DNA of 6,273 nt from a bacterium (GTDB lineage: Bacteria; Patescibacteriota; Microgenomatia; UBA1400; PJMF01): assembly GCA_900299155.1 (NCBI GenBank), contig OMIS01000033.1, positions 1 through 6,273 of the forward strand. The letters run 5' to 3'. Within the stretch, counting starts at the first letter, position 1, and every line of letters begins with the position of its first letter. This document shows, in pieces, positions 1 through 5,685 of this stretch. The notes under the pieces were generated by a model. It made no database searches. It had not been told where the DNA came from and saw only the letters and a program-made list of their open reading frames with translations. A program made the position numbers and the translations under genes.

Positions 1-18
1 AAATGTCACCCATCCAGT

Positions 19-159
19 TCAAACAGCAATTCCAAAGTCGTTTAAAATCTGTCTAAAGAAAGGGGTGCTTGACACCCCAAGCGAAAAAACTAAACTTATT
101 GCAAATAATCCAGTAATAAGAGATCTTGTTGGATGATTCAATATTTCTTTAATTTTCAT
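19..159 (-). CDS. Small hypothetical membrane protein, 46 aa, divergent from sufB
   Basis: This short minus-strand frame runs from ATG at 159 to TGA at 21-19. It encodes a basic N-terminus (MKIKEILNHPTRS), one hydrophobic stretch at about residues 14-30 (LITGLFAISLVFSLGVS) and a short polar tail ending DFGIAV. That is the layout of a single-pass membrane protein. I do not recognise a family. The main support is upstream: a good promoter (TTTACA, 16 bases, TACAAT) places the transcription start on the A of the ATG, so the message would be leaderless. No properly spaced Shine-Dalgarno is present. A hairpin (62-78) followed by a T-rich stretch lies inside the frame, so the transcript could instead be a short RNA of about 100 bases. 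Another ATG on the same strand at 13-11, five bases past the stop, could begin a further gene outside the window. Reality of this gene is likely but not certain. Confidence 0.5.
   Translation of the reverse strand: MKIKEILNHPTRSLITGLFAISLVFSLGVSSTPFFRQILNDFGIAV
62..78 (-). terminator. GC-rich hairpin, possible minus-strand terminator or attenuator
   Basis: GGGGTG (62-67) and CACCCC (73-78) form a perfect six-base-pair stem around a five-base loop. Read on the minus strand, it is followed by TTTCTTT (61-55), which resembles an intrinsic terminator with an imperfect U-tract. On the + strand no U-tract follows. It lies inside the 46-codon minus-strand frame, so it would act as an attenuator of that gene or as the end of a small RNA. 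It could also be a chance hairpin. Confidence 0.35.
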
Positions 160-165
160 CCTGAT

Positions 166-193
166 ATTGTATCCCACATATTTAATATGTAAA
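166..193 (-). promoter_or_regulatory. Promoter of the small minus-strand gene, leaderless geometry
   Basis: On the minus strand TTTACA (193-188, five of six bases of the -35 consensus) is separated by 16 bases from TACAAT (171-166, five of six bases of the -10 consensus). Six bases then precede ATG at 159, so the expected start of transcription is the A of the ATG itself. The promoter is divergent from that of sufB, with the two -10 boxes about 75 bases apart. Confidence 0.6.
176..190. promoter_or_regulatory. Operator-like palindrome in the divergent promoter region
   Basis: ACATATT (176-182) and AATATGT (184-190) form perfect seven-base inverted arms around a single central T. The site occupies the spacer and the edge of the -35 box of the minus-strand promoter and lies about 55 bases upstream of the sufB -10. 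This is a natural place for a dimeric repressor. No regulator can be named, and in AT-rich DNA a palindrome of this size may be chance. Confidence 0.35.
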
Positions 194-244
194 TAACATA
201 CGTTGATTATTACATTTATTGGGACAAATTACATAACTTTAAAA

Positions 245-253
245 TGATACAAT
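245..253 (+). promoter_or_regulatory. Extended -10 promoter of sufB
   Basis: TGATACAAT is an extended -10 element (TG, one base, then TACAAT at 248-253). The predicted transcription start is near 260, giving a leader of about 24 bases to the ATG at 284. The leader holds no clear Shine-Dalgarno. TTGGGA at 219-224 is too far away (23 bases) to be a normal -35, but extended -10 promoters often do without one. Confidence 0.55.
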
Positions 254-283
254 AAGGCTTCGTTATTGCACTGAAAATTATTT

Positions 284-2929
284 ATGGCTCGCTTTGCCCA
301 GAAAAACACCACCCGTTTTGAGTCCCACGGCGATGAGTACGAACACGGCTACTCATTTCCCACAGACCACTATTCTTTTATCAGTCGTCCTGGTCTCAAT
401 GAACGTGTGATTCAAGAACTTTCTCACATCAAAGGTGAACCAGATTGGATGCTCAAGCTGCGGCTGACGGCATATCAGCAATTTCTAGCAAAATCCATGC
501 CACAGTGGGGCGCAGATCTCTCTGCTATAGATTTTGAAAAAATTCACTACTACCTCAAGCCCACTGACAAACAAGCCAAGTCCTGGGATGATGTGCCGCA
601 AGACGTCAAGGAAACGTTTGACCGACTGGGAATCCCCGAAGCAGAACGGGCAGTCTTGGCTGGTGTAAAGGCGCAATATGATTGTCTTACTGCAGATGCA
701 AAAGTCTTCACCAAGTACGGAGTAAAAAATATTATTGATATAAAGTCTGGTGATGAAGTCTATTCACTCAATGAAGAAACGAAATGCCTTGAATTGCAAA
801 AGGTATTGGGTTTAGCAGCTAAAGGAAAAAGAGAAGTTTATAGAGTTACTACGCAAGGTGGAAGAGAAATTAAAGTTACTGCTAACCACCCTTTTTGGCA
901 TCTAAAGTACAATAAGGAGCCTGGTAAACAGCGAGGAAAATATAGTAGAGAGTGGAAGTATCTTTCAGATCTAAAAGTTGGTGATTTGGTTGCAATCACT
1001 ACCCAAATTCCTCAAGAAGGCAATAGTTATACATTAATACAACCCAATCTCAGAAGGACGGTTGTTCAAAGCAGAAATCAATTCACAGAATATACTTTAG
1101 ATCTGACTAACCGCTACGCAGATGTGACTTTGCCTAACGTTACATCAGAAGACCTGATGTGGTTGTTTGGATTTTTTCTGGGCGATGGGTTTTTTGGTGG
1201 AAAATTACAGAATGGCGAATACTCACGAGTTGAATTAGCAATACCTGATAAAGAAAAACAGCTGCGAGAAACTACTACTGAGCTTATACAGAAACTGTTT
1301 GGATATGATTTACTCACAACACAAAAGGATAGAGTCATTCTTAATTCACAACTTTTTGTAGATTACTTTATCAAAAATGGGTTCTCGGGTACTGCATTTA
1401 CTAAGCGTGTTCCCGAATGGGTATTTTCATTACCAAAAGCACAAAAGCTTGCATTTATAGGTGGTTACTTTGATGCTGATGGTGGCATTAGAAAAGCTGA
1501 AACACACCGAGGACTAGTTTTAACAAGTGTTTCACAAGATCTGCTGCATGATTTCAAAATGCTAGCTATTTCTTGTGGACTAAATGTTTCACAGATTTGG
1601 CAGTTCTCGTCTAAGTACGTCTATAAAGGTGAGGAAAGTAAAAATAGTGGCTTCAGATTGATGCTTTCAGGCAATACTCATGAAGTTCGAAGCAAGTTGC
1701 TGCGAAAAAAAGAACTTATGACTGCTCGCAAGTTCACTCAAAAATTTTCTAGTGCCAATGGCACCGTATTTAGAACACATTGCAGTGAGCATATCGGTTT
1801 TGCTCGGATCAAGACAATTGAAAAGTTGGATGAAGAAGAAGTTTTTGATATTGAAGTAAGCGGCTATCACAACTTTGTGGCAAACGGAATTGTGGTACAT
1901 AATTCAGAAGTGGTCTATGGCTCTCTCAAAGATGTCTTTGCCAAAGATGGTGTCGTTTTTCTGTCCATGGATGATGGCCTCAAACAATATCCAGACCTAG
2001 TCAAAGAATATTTCGGCAAAGTCATCCCCAGTGGTGATAACAAGTTTTCTGCTTTAAATACCGCAGTTTGGTCTGGTGGCTCATTTGTCTATATTCCCAA
2101 AGGTGTGGAAGTCAAAATGCCGCTCCAGACGTATTTTAGAATTAACTCAGAAAATGCTGGCCAGTTTGAACGGACACTGATTATTGTGGATGAAGGGGCA
2201 AAAGTTCACTACATTGAAGGCTGCACGGCACCTCAATTTTCCTCTGGTTCTCTTCATTCTGCAGTTGTAGAAATTTTTGTCAAAAAAGGCGCTCAGTGCC
2301 AGTACACCACCATCCAAAACTGGTATAAAAATGTCTATAACTTGGTGACTAAGCGGGCATATGTGGAAGAAGAAGCCACGATGATCTGGACGGACTTCAA
2401 TATGGGTTCCAAAGTGACGATGAAGTATCCAGGCTTTATCCTGGCAGGTCGGGGCGCAGTAGGCGAGACCCTCAGTATGGCGCTGGCTGGTGCAGGACAG
2501 CATCAAGATACTGGCTCCAAAGCAATTCACTTAGCGCCACATACCAGTTCTACAATCATTTCAAAATCTATTTCAAAAGATGGCGGTCGCACCAGTTATC
2601 GTGGCATGGTCAATGTTGGCCCACACGCAAAAGAAAGTCAAAACACTGTTATTTGTGATGCACTCCTCCTTGATGATTACTCTCGCTCAGACACATACCC
2701 AGTAGATAGAATTTTCAACTCCCGTGTGGCTATCCAACATGAAGCTACGGTTTCCAAGATTGGAGACGATCAGTTGTTTTACCTGATGAGTCGTGGCGTA
2801 GGTGAAGAAGATGCCCGCAAGATGGTGGTGCATGGCTTTATAGATAACCTGGTGAAAAAGCTGCCACTCGAGTATGCGGTGGAGATGAACCGGCTGATTG
2901 ATCACGAGATGGAGGGCAGTATTGGGTAA
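284..2929 (+). CDS. sufB: Fe-S cluster assembly scaffold SufB, with in-frame intein
   Basis: SufB is the core subunit of the cytosolic SufBCD complex on which Fe-S clusters are built. The 881-residue precursor contains an intein at residues 134-540. Removing it leaves 474 residues, a normal SufB length. The N-extein ends LAGVKAQYD and the C-extein resumes SEVVYGSL, which rejoins a conserved SufB stretch. The C-extein shows VHYIEGCTAP (Cys647), ICDALLLDD (Cys791) and IQHEATVSKIGDDQLFYL (His819, Glu820). From memory these correspond to E. coli Cys254, Cys405 and His433/Glu434, used in sulfur transfer and cluster assembly. No cysteine occurs before the intein, so the N-terminal Cys motif of some SufB proteins is absent. 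The start at 284 follows an extended -10 but has no Shine-Dalgarno. sufD follows after 200 bases rather than being tightly coupled, and sufC is not adjacent. Confidence 0.97.
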   Translation: MARFAQKNTTRFESHGDEYEHGYSFPTDHYSFISRPGLNERVIQELSHIKGEPDWMLKLRLTAYQQFLAKSMPQWGADLSAIDFEKIHYYLKPTDKQAKSWDDVPQDVKETFDRLGIPEAERAVLAGVKAQYDCLTADAKVFTKYGVKNIIDIKSGDEVYSLNEETKCLELQKVLGLAAKGKREVYRVTTQGGREIKVTANHPFWHLKYNKEPGKQRGKYSREWKYLSDLKVGDLVAITTQIPQEGNSYTLIQPNLRRTVVQSRNQFTEYTLDLTNRYADVTLPNVTSEDLMWLFGFFLGDGFFGGKLQNGEYSRVELAIPDKEKQLRETTTELIQKLFGYDLLTTQKDRVILNSQLFVDYFIKNGFSGTAFTKRVPEWVFSLPKAQKLAFIGGYFDADGGIRKAETHRGLVLTSVSQDLLHDFKMLAISCGLNVSQIWQFSSKYVYKGEESKNSGFRLMLSGNTHEVRSKLLRKKELMTARKFTQKFSSANGTVFRTHCSEHIGFARIKTIEKLDEEEVFDIEVSGYHNFVANGIVVHNSEVVYGSLKDVFAKDGVVFLSMDDGLKQYPDLVKEYFGKVIPSGDNKFSALNTAVWSGGSFVYIPKGVEVKMPLQTYFRINSENAGQFERTLIIVDEGAKVHYIEGCTAPQFSSGSLHSAVVEIFVKKGAQCQYTTIQNWYKNVYNLVTKRAYVEEEATMIWTDFNMGSKVTMKYPGFILAGRGAVGETLSMALAGAGQHQDTGSKAIHLAPHTSSTIISKSISKDGGRTSYRGMVNVGPHAKESQNTVICDALLLDDYSRSDTYPVDRIFNSRVAIQHEATVSKIGDDQLFYLMSRGVGEEDARKMVVHGFIDNLVKKLPLEYAVEMNRLIDHEMEGSIG
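683..1903 (+). mobile_element. SufB intein with LAGLIDADG homing endonuclease, 407 aa
   Basis: This protein intron splices out of SufB. It starts at Cys134 (CLTADAKVF, block A) and ends VVHN at Asn540, with Ser541 as the +1 residue, so all residues for class 1 splicing are present. Block B is at 192-205 with the TxxH pair Thr199/His202 (TANHPFW). Block F/G is at about 520-540 (FDIEVSGYHNFVANG, then IVVHN with penultimate His539). Between them is a two-motif LAGLIDADG endonuclease. Motif 1 (LFGFFLGDG) has Asp301 and motif 2 (FIGGYFDADGG) has Asp399, so both metal-binding acidic residues are kept and the endonuclease may be active. Hand counts of single 60-base lines give 16 G+C in each of two intein lines (from 721 and 1321). 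Two extein lines (from 2401 and 2461) give 32 and 35. That is consistent with separate ancestry. The frame is intact throughout. Confidence 0.95.
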
Positions 2930-2940
2930 AGGAATTTGGT

Positions 2941-3075
2941 TTTGGTATGTATATATACTTTCATCAGGTCGGCAGCAATTCTGCCTTGATGAACTCACTA
3001 AACAAAAATTGTAGTACATTTCAGCTACAATGACGTGAGTTCAACATCCTGAGAAACTATATATACATACACAAA
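2941..3075. repeat. Long imperfect palindrome between sufB and sufD, MITE-like or structured RNA
   Basis: The ends are inverted copies of each other. GTATGTATATATA (2945-2957) pairs perfectly with 3058-3070, and the match extends with small mismatches to about 28 bases per arm (2941-2968 with 3048-3075, including TCAGG with CCTGA). Inside are a hairpin GGCAG-CAATT-CTGCC (2971-2985) and a nested stem TGAACTCAC/GTGAGTTCA (2990-2998 with 3035-3043). That stem is capped by ATTGTAG/CTACAAT (3008-3014 with 3025-3031) around a 10-base loop. As RNA this makes a three-way junction. As DNA it has the terminal inverted repeats and palindromic interior of a non-coding miniature transposable element. I see no clear target-site duplication and no conserved coding frame. 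Confidence 0.7.
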
Positions 3076-3129
3076 GTAGAATCTAAGTTTTATTGCCAAA
3101 AAAATCCATTTGCCCAATTTAGAAAATAT

Positions 3130-3630
3130 ATGAACGATACAAAAATCTACACACTAGCTCGAGATGAACAGCGCACAATCACCATTGATGCGCCAGGTAT
3201 TTATGAAATTCAACTGAATGGAGAAGGCGCAGAAGCCACAATCACGGGCATTTTTGAAGCGAATGGAAAAGAACAAAAAAACATCACCGTCATCATTAAC
3301 CACCAGGCTGCCCACACGCGTTCCAATACACTCCTGAAAGGTGTCGCTCGTGATACCGCCCAGGTTAGTTTCACCGGCAGAATTATTGTGGCGGAGAATT
3401 GCCCTGATACCAACGCATTTTTAACTGAACGGATCCTGCTTCTCTCAGATACTGCCAAAGCAGAGGCGATCCCAGAACTGGAAATTCTAACTGATGATGT
3501 CAAATGTTCGCATGCAGCCAGTATTAGTCATATTCCTGAAGAACAGCTATTTTATTTGAAAAGTCGTGGTGTGCCACACAAAGAAGCAGAGGCTTTAATT
3601 ATGGAAGGTTTTTTGCAGAGTAGTGAATAG
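3130..3630 (+). CDS. sufD: Short SufD-like Fe-S assembly protein, C-terminal core only
   Basis: SufD is the SufB paralogue that pairs with SufB in the SufBCD complex. This protein has 166 residues, against roughly 400 for usual SufD. It carries the end of the beta-helix and the C-terminal segment: HTRSNTLLKGVARD (62-75), a LLLSD turn (103-107), PELEILTDDVKCSH (115-128), then IPEEQLFYLKSRGV (135-148). His128, in KCSH, is probably the counterpart of the E. coli SufD His360 implicated in cluster assembly. The usual N-terminal helical region is absent, and I see no coding remnant of it upstream. There is no strong Shine-Dalgarno; a weak TAGAAT box at 3077-3082 might serve as a -10. Either it is a naturally minimal SufD or one cut short near the palindromic element upstream. 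Because the frame and key motif are intact, a working minimal protein is more likely. Confidence 0.88.
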   Translation: MNDTKIYTLARDEQRTITIDAPGIYEIQLNGEGAEATITGIFEANGKEQKNITVIINHQAAHTRSNTLLKGVARDTAQVSFTGRIIVAENCPDTNAFLTERILLLSDTAKAEAIPELEILTDDVKCSHAASISHIPEEQLFYLKSRGVPHKEAEALIMEGFLQSSE

Positions 3631-3666
3631 TTTCCCTCGAGACTAGTATTTGTATCCAGACAGATC

Positions 3667-3672
3667 TATAAT
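3667..3672 (+). promoter_or_regulatory. Consensus -10 box before the 174-aa gene
   Basis: TATAAT is a perfect -10 hexamer. It predicts a start near 3679 and a leader of about 27 bases containing the Shine-Dalgarno site. No convincing -35 stands at 16-18 bases: TTGTAT at 3650-3655 is only 11 bases away. The assignment rests on the hexamer and its position. Confidence 0.45.
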
Positions 3673-3693
3673 AGGAAGTTTTCAATTTTCTAG

Positions 3694-3701
3694 AAAGGAG
3701 G
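3694..3701 (+). promoter_or_regulatory. Strong Shine-Dalgarno site that fixes the start at 3706
   Basis: AAAGGAGG lies four bases before the ATG at 3706. It is the only near-perfect ribosome binding site in the window. sufB, sufD and sufS lack one and sufU has at best a weak AAGAG. It therefore marks the downstream gene as genuinely translated and differently expressed. Confidence 0.8.
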
Positions 3702-3705
3702 CAGC

Positions 3706-4230
3706 ATGTCTGCTTCACAAGAAACTGGTACAAATTTTTCTCAATTCGAGTTGCCGAGAGATCCTATCGCATTAAATAGGAAGAAAGAAGCAATACTAGT
3801 AGAGATACAGCAAAAATTTCCGCAGTTAGAAGAAACTGATATCCTCAGAACATACAGTACTGCGAAAGCAGAAAATGACAAGCGAATAATAACTTCTCTG
3901 GTCGTACAGCTGAAGCAAGGTATTGAGGTAACGCTCGCAAATGGAAAAGCAGTTACCGTTTATAATTTGCGTTGGCACTATAAAGAAGGTGTTGGGATTG
4001 GTGATGATGAAATAATAAACAATGTATTCTCGCCATATAGTGGTGTATATGCACCATCAACAGCATATGATTTGGCTACTGATAGATCTGTAGCAGTGAA
4101 TCAAGGTGGGCTTCTGAGGCCAAATGAAAAATTTAGTCTAGTACAACAATTTTTGTCTATGCTCAGTCAAGATAATCCTGCATGGGCTGGTTATTGTAAT
4201 AACTTTTGGCAGCTGCTAAAGGCAGTATAA
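3706..4230 (+). CDS. Unrecognised 174-aa cytosolic protein inside the suf locus
   Basis: I do not recognise this protein. It has no signal peptide or membrane segment. It begins with a polar stretch, then a probable charged helix (about residues 22-45). A likely beta-rich part follows (about 60-92), including IITSLVVQLKQGIEVTLANG and VYNLRWHYKEG. Next comes a Gly/Asp/Tyr-rich middle (94-135) and a C-terminal hydrophobic-aromatic part (143-174, LVQQFLSML, FWQLLKAV). There is a single cysteine (Cys164), so a cluster scaffold or ferredoxin role is unlikely. It does not look like SufC, SufE or SufT. It lies between sufD and sufS with 75- and 50-base gaps, but carries its own TATAAT and a strong Shine-Dalgarno. 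Two 60-base lines near its start (from 3721 and 3781) contain only 23 and 20 G+C, below the flanking suf genes. It may be an acquired gene or a lineage-specific accessory factor. The frame is real; the function is unknown. Confidence 0.85.
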   Translation: MSASQETGTNFSQFELPRDPIALNRKKEAILVEIQQKFPQLEETDILRTYSTAKAENDKRIITSLVVQLKQGIEVTLANGKAVTVYNLRWHYKEGVGIGDDEIINNVFSPYSGVYAPSTAYDLATDRSVAVNQGGLLRPNEKFSLVQQFLSMLSQDNPAWAGYCNNFWQLLKAV

Positions 4231-4266
4231 ACTAGTTCCAATCAACACTTTCTTCCCCTGGTGCGG

Positions 4267-4272
4267 TACAAT
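4267..4272 (+). promoter_or_regulatory. -10-like box giving a near-leaderless sufS transcript
   Basis: TACAAT stands eight bases before the sufS ATG at 4281. With usual spacing, transcription would start near 4279, leaving a two-base leader. The AGGG at 4275-4278 is too close to the ATG to be a normal Shine-Dalgarno. The -35 is weak (TCAACA at 4242-4247, spacing 19). The same TACAAT hexamer occurs before sufB and the small minus-strand gene. Confidence 0.4.
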
Positions 4273-4280
4273 ACAGGGAT

Positions 4281-5609
4281 ATGTTTGATGTAGCAAAAAT
4301 CAAAGCTGACTTTCCCATCCTCTCACAGACTGTGCAGGGGAAACGGTTGGTGTATCTTGATAATGCTGCAACCAGCCAAAAACCCAGAGCGGTAATAGAA
4401 GCCATTACGCACTATTACGAAACAAGTAATGCCAACGTCCACAGGGGCGTACATTCACTTTCAGATGCTAGTACGCATGCTTGGGAAGAAAGTCGCGCTC
4501 AGATCGCACAATTTTTTTGTGCAGATCCAGCAGAACTGATTTTGGTGCGTAACTCCACTGAAGCACTCAACGGTATTGCGTACGGCTGGGCAGACCACAA
4601 TTTGACCGCTGGAGATATCATTATTACTTCTGTAATGGAACATCATGCCGATATTGTCCCGTGGCAGCAAGTGGTGGAGCGAACTGGTGCACAGCTTGCG
4701 TTTGTGGGTGTTGATGCAGCTGGACGGCTTCAAACCACTGAGTTATACAACCTGTTAGAGAAACATGGGGAAAAAGTTAAGTTAATTGCGTTGACATATA
4801 TTTCCAATGCACTTGGCACGCAAATCCCGCTTACAGAAATTGTGACAAAACTGCATGCGTTGTATCCTGCTGCAACTACCCGCCCTAGAATTGCGATAGA
4901 TGGCGCGCAGGCTGCACCACATATTCCGCTAGATTTCCATAAACTAGATATAGATTTTTTTGCGTTTAGTGGACATAAAATGCTCGGGCCGATGGGTGTG
5001 GGTGGTCTGATTGTGCGCAAAAAATTATTAGAAACAAATGAGATGCAGCCATGGTTATTTGGTGGTGGCATGATTGCAGAAGTGCACACAGCAGGCACAA
5101 AATTTAATGAGGACATAGCAGAGCGCTTTACTCCAGGTACCCCCGATGTGGCCAGTGCTGTGGGTTTGGCGGCGGCTTGCCGTTACTTACAAAATCTTGG
5201 AATGCAAAATGTATTAGAACATGATCAGCAGTTGGTTCAGTATACGATTGCACAACTTTCCCAGATCCCACAAGTGAAGGTAATCGGTCCAATCTCGCCG
5301 ATATCTGCCCAAGTAGCTAGACAACAACAGGAAGATGAAAGCGGTGAAACGCCACAGCAGCTGCCAGTATCTGATCGTGTTGGGTCTGTCTCATTCATCT
5401 ATGATGGCGTACATGCCCACGACGTTGCCCAAGTTTTGGACAGCGAAGGCGTGGCGGTGCGCAGTGGTCATCACTGTACGATGCCACTACATGAAACATT
5501 TGGATGGCAGGCCAGTGTGCGCGTGAGCTTTCAAGTCTACAATACGACGGAGGATGTTGATCAACTGATTCTGGCGCTCAAAAAAGTGGCGCAGGTATTT
5601 GGAAAGTAA
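4281..5609 (+). CDS. sufS: Group II cysteine desulfurase SufS
   Basis: SufS is a cytosolic PLP enzyme that converts L-cysteine to alanine and holds the sulfur as a persulfide for transfer to SufU. The 442-residue protein shows the class V aminotransferase fold motifs in order: YLDNAATSQKP (25-35), NVHRGVHSLS (52-61), RNSTEALN (90-97) and MEHHADIVPW (119-128, with a His stacking on PLP). These are followed by IDGAQAAPHIPLD (206-218, Asp207 contacting the PLP ring nitrogen) and FSGHKMLGPMG (229-239, with Lys233 forming the Schiff base). RFTPGTPDVA is at 282-291. The catalytic loop RSGHHCTMPLH (394-404) holds Cys399. The protein is about 25-35 residues longer than typical SufS. The extra length appears as a Gln/Glu-rich hydrophilic insert at roughly 337-364 (VARQQQEDESGETPQQLP), probably a surface loop. 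The start has no Shine-Dalgarno, and a -10-like box lies just upstream. All catalytic residues are present. Confidence 0.97.
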   Translation: MFDVAKIKADFPILSQTVQGKRLVYLDNAATSQKPRAVIEAITHYYETSNANVHRGVHSLSDASTHAWEESRAQIAQFFCADPAELILVRNSTEALNGIAYGWADHNLTAGDIIITSVMEHHADIVPWQQVVERTGAQLAFVGVDAAGRLQTTELYNLLEKHGEKVKLIALTYISNALGTQIPLTEIVTKLHALYPAATTRPRIAIDGAQAAPHIPLDFHKLDIDFFAFSGHKMLGPMGVGGLIVRKKLLETNEMQPWLFGGGMIAEVHTAGTKFNEDIAERFTPGTPDVASAVGLAAACRYLQNLGMQNVLEHDQQLVQYTIAQLSQIPQVKVIGPISPISAQVARQQQEDESGETPQQLPVSDRVGSVSFIYDGVHAHDVAQVLDSEGVAVRSGHHCTMPLHETFGWQASVRVSFQVYNTTEDVDQLILALKKVAQVFGK

Positions 5610-5669
5610 AAAGTTACTACCCTTGTCCCAAAAGTAGATAGTACTTACTCAAGCATCAAAAATAGCAAG

Positions 5670-5675
5670 TATAAG
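5670..5675 (+). promoter_or_regulatory. Weak -10-like box before sufU
   Basis: TATAAG is ten bases before the sufU ATG, again predicting a very short leader (about four bases). TTACTC at 5645-5650 is a poor -35 at 19 bases. The overlapping AAGAG (5673-5677), eight bases before the ATG, could instead be a weak Shine-Dalgarno read from a longer transcript. The evidence does not decide between the two. Confidence 0.25.
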
Positions 5676-5685
5676 AGTTAGAAAT

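Noticed and set aside
2147..2530. Open frame of 127 codons on the minus strand inside sufB
   Set aside because: It is antisense to the conserved C-extein of SufB, has no ribosome site and no recognisable family. It is a shadow of sufB codon usage.
3636..3694. Cluster of six-base palindromes (CTCGAG, ACTAGT, AGATCT, TCTAGA) resembling a cloning polylinker, with ACTAGT again at 4231-4236 just after the 174-aa gene
   Set aside because: The sites are spread through natural-looking promoter and leader sequence, no vector sequence is seen, and both flanking genes are ordinary. The repeated ACTAGT is too short to claim as a target duplication.
4730..5116. Open frame of 128 codons on the minus strand inside sufS
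   Set aside because: It lies opposite the PLP-binding region of SufS and lacks expression signals or protein-like features. The conserved sense gene explains it.
5335..5526. Open frame of 63 codons on the + strand in another frame of sufS
   Set aside because: It overlaps the region encoding catalytic Cys399 in the true frame and has no independent support.
5611..5646. Hairpin between sufS and sufU (AAGTTACTA with TAGTACTT)
   Set aside because: The stem is AT-rich, has a bulge and a 19-base loop and is not followed by a U-tract, so it does not qualify as a terminator.
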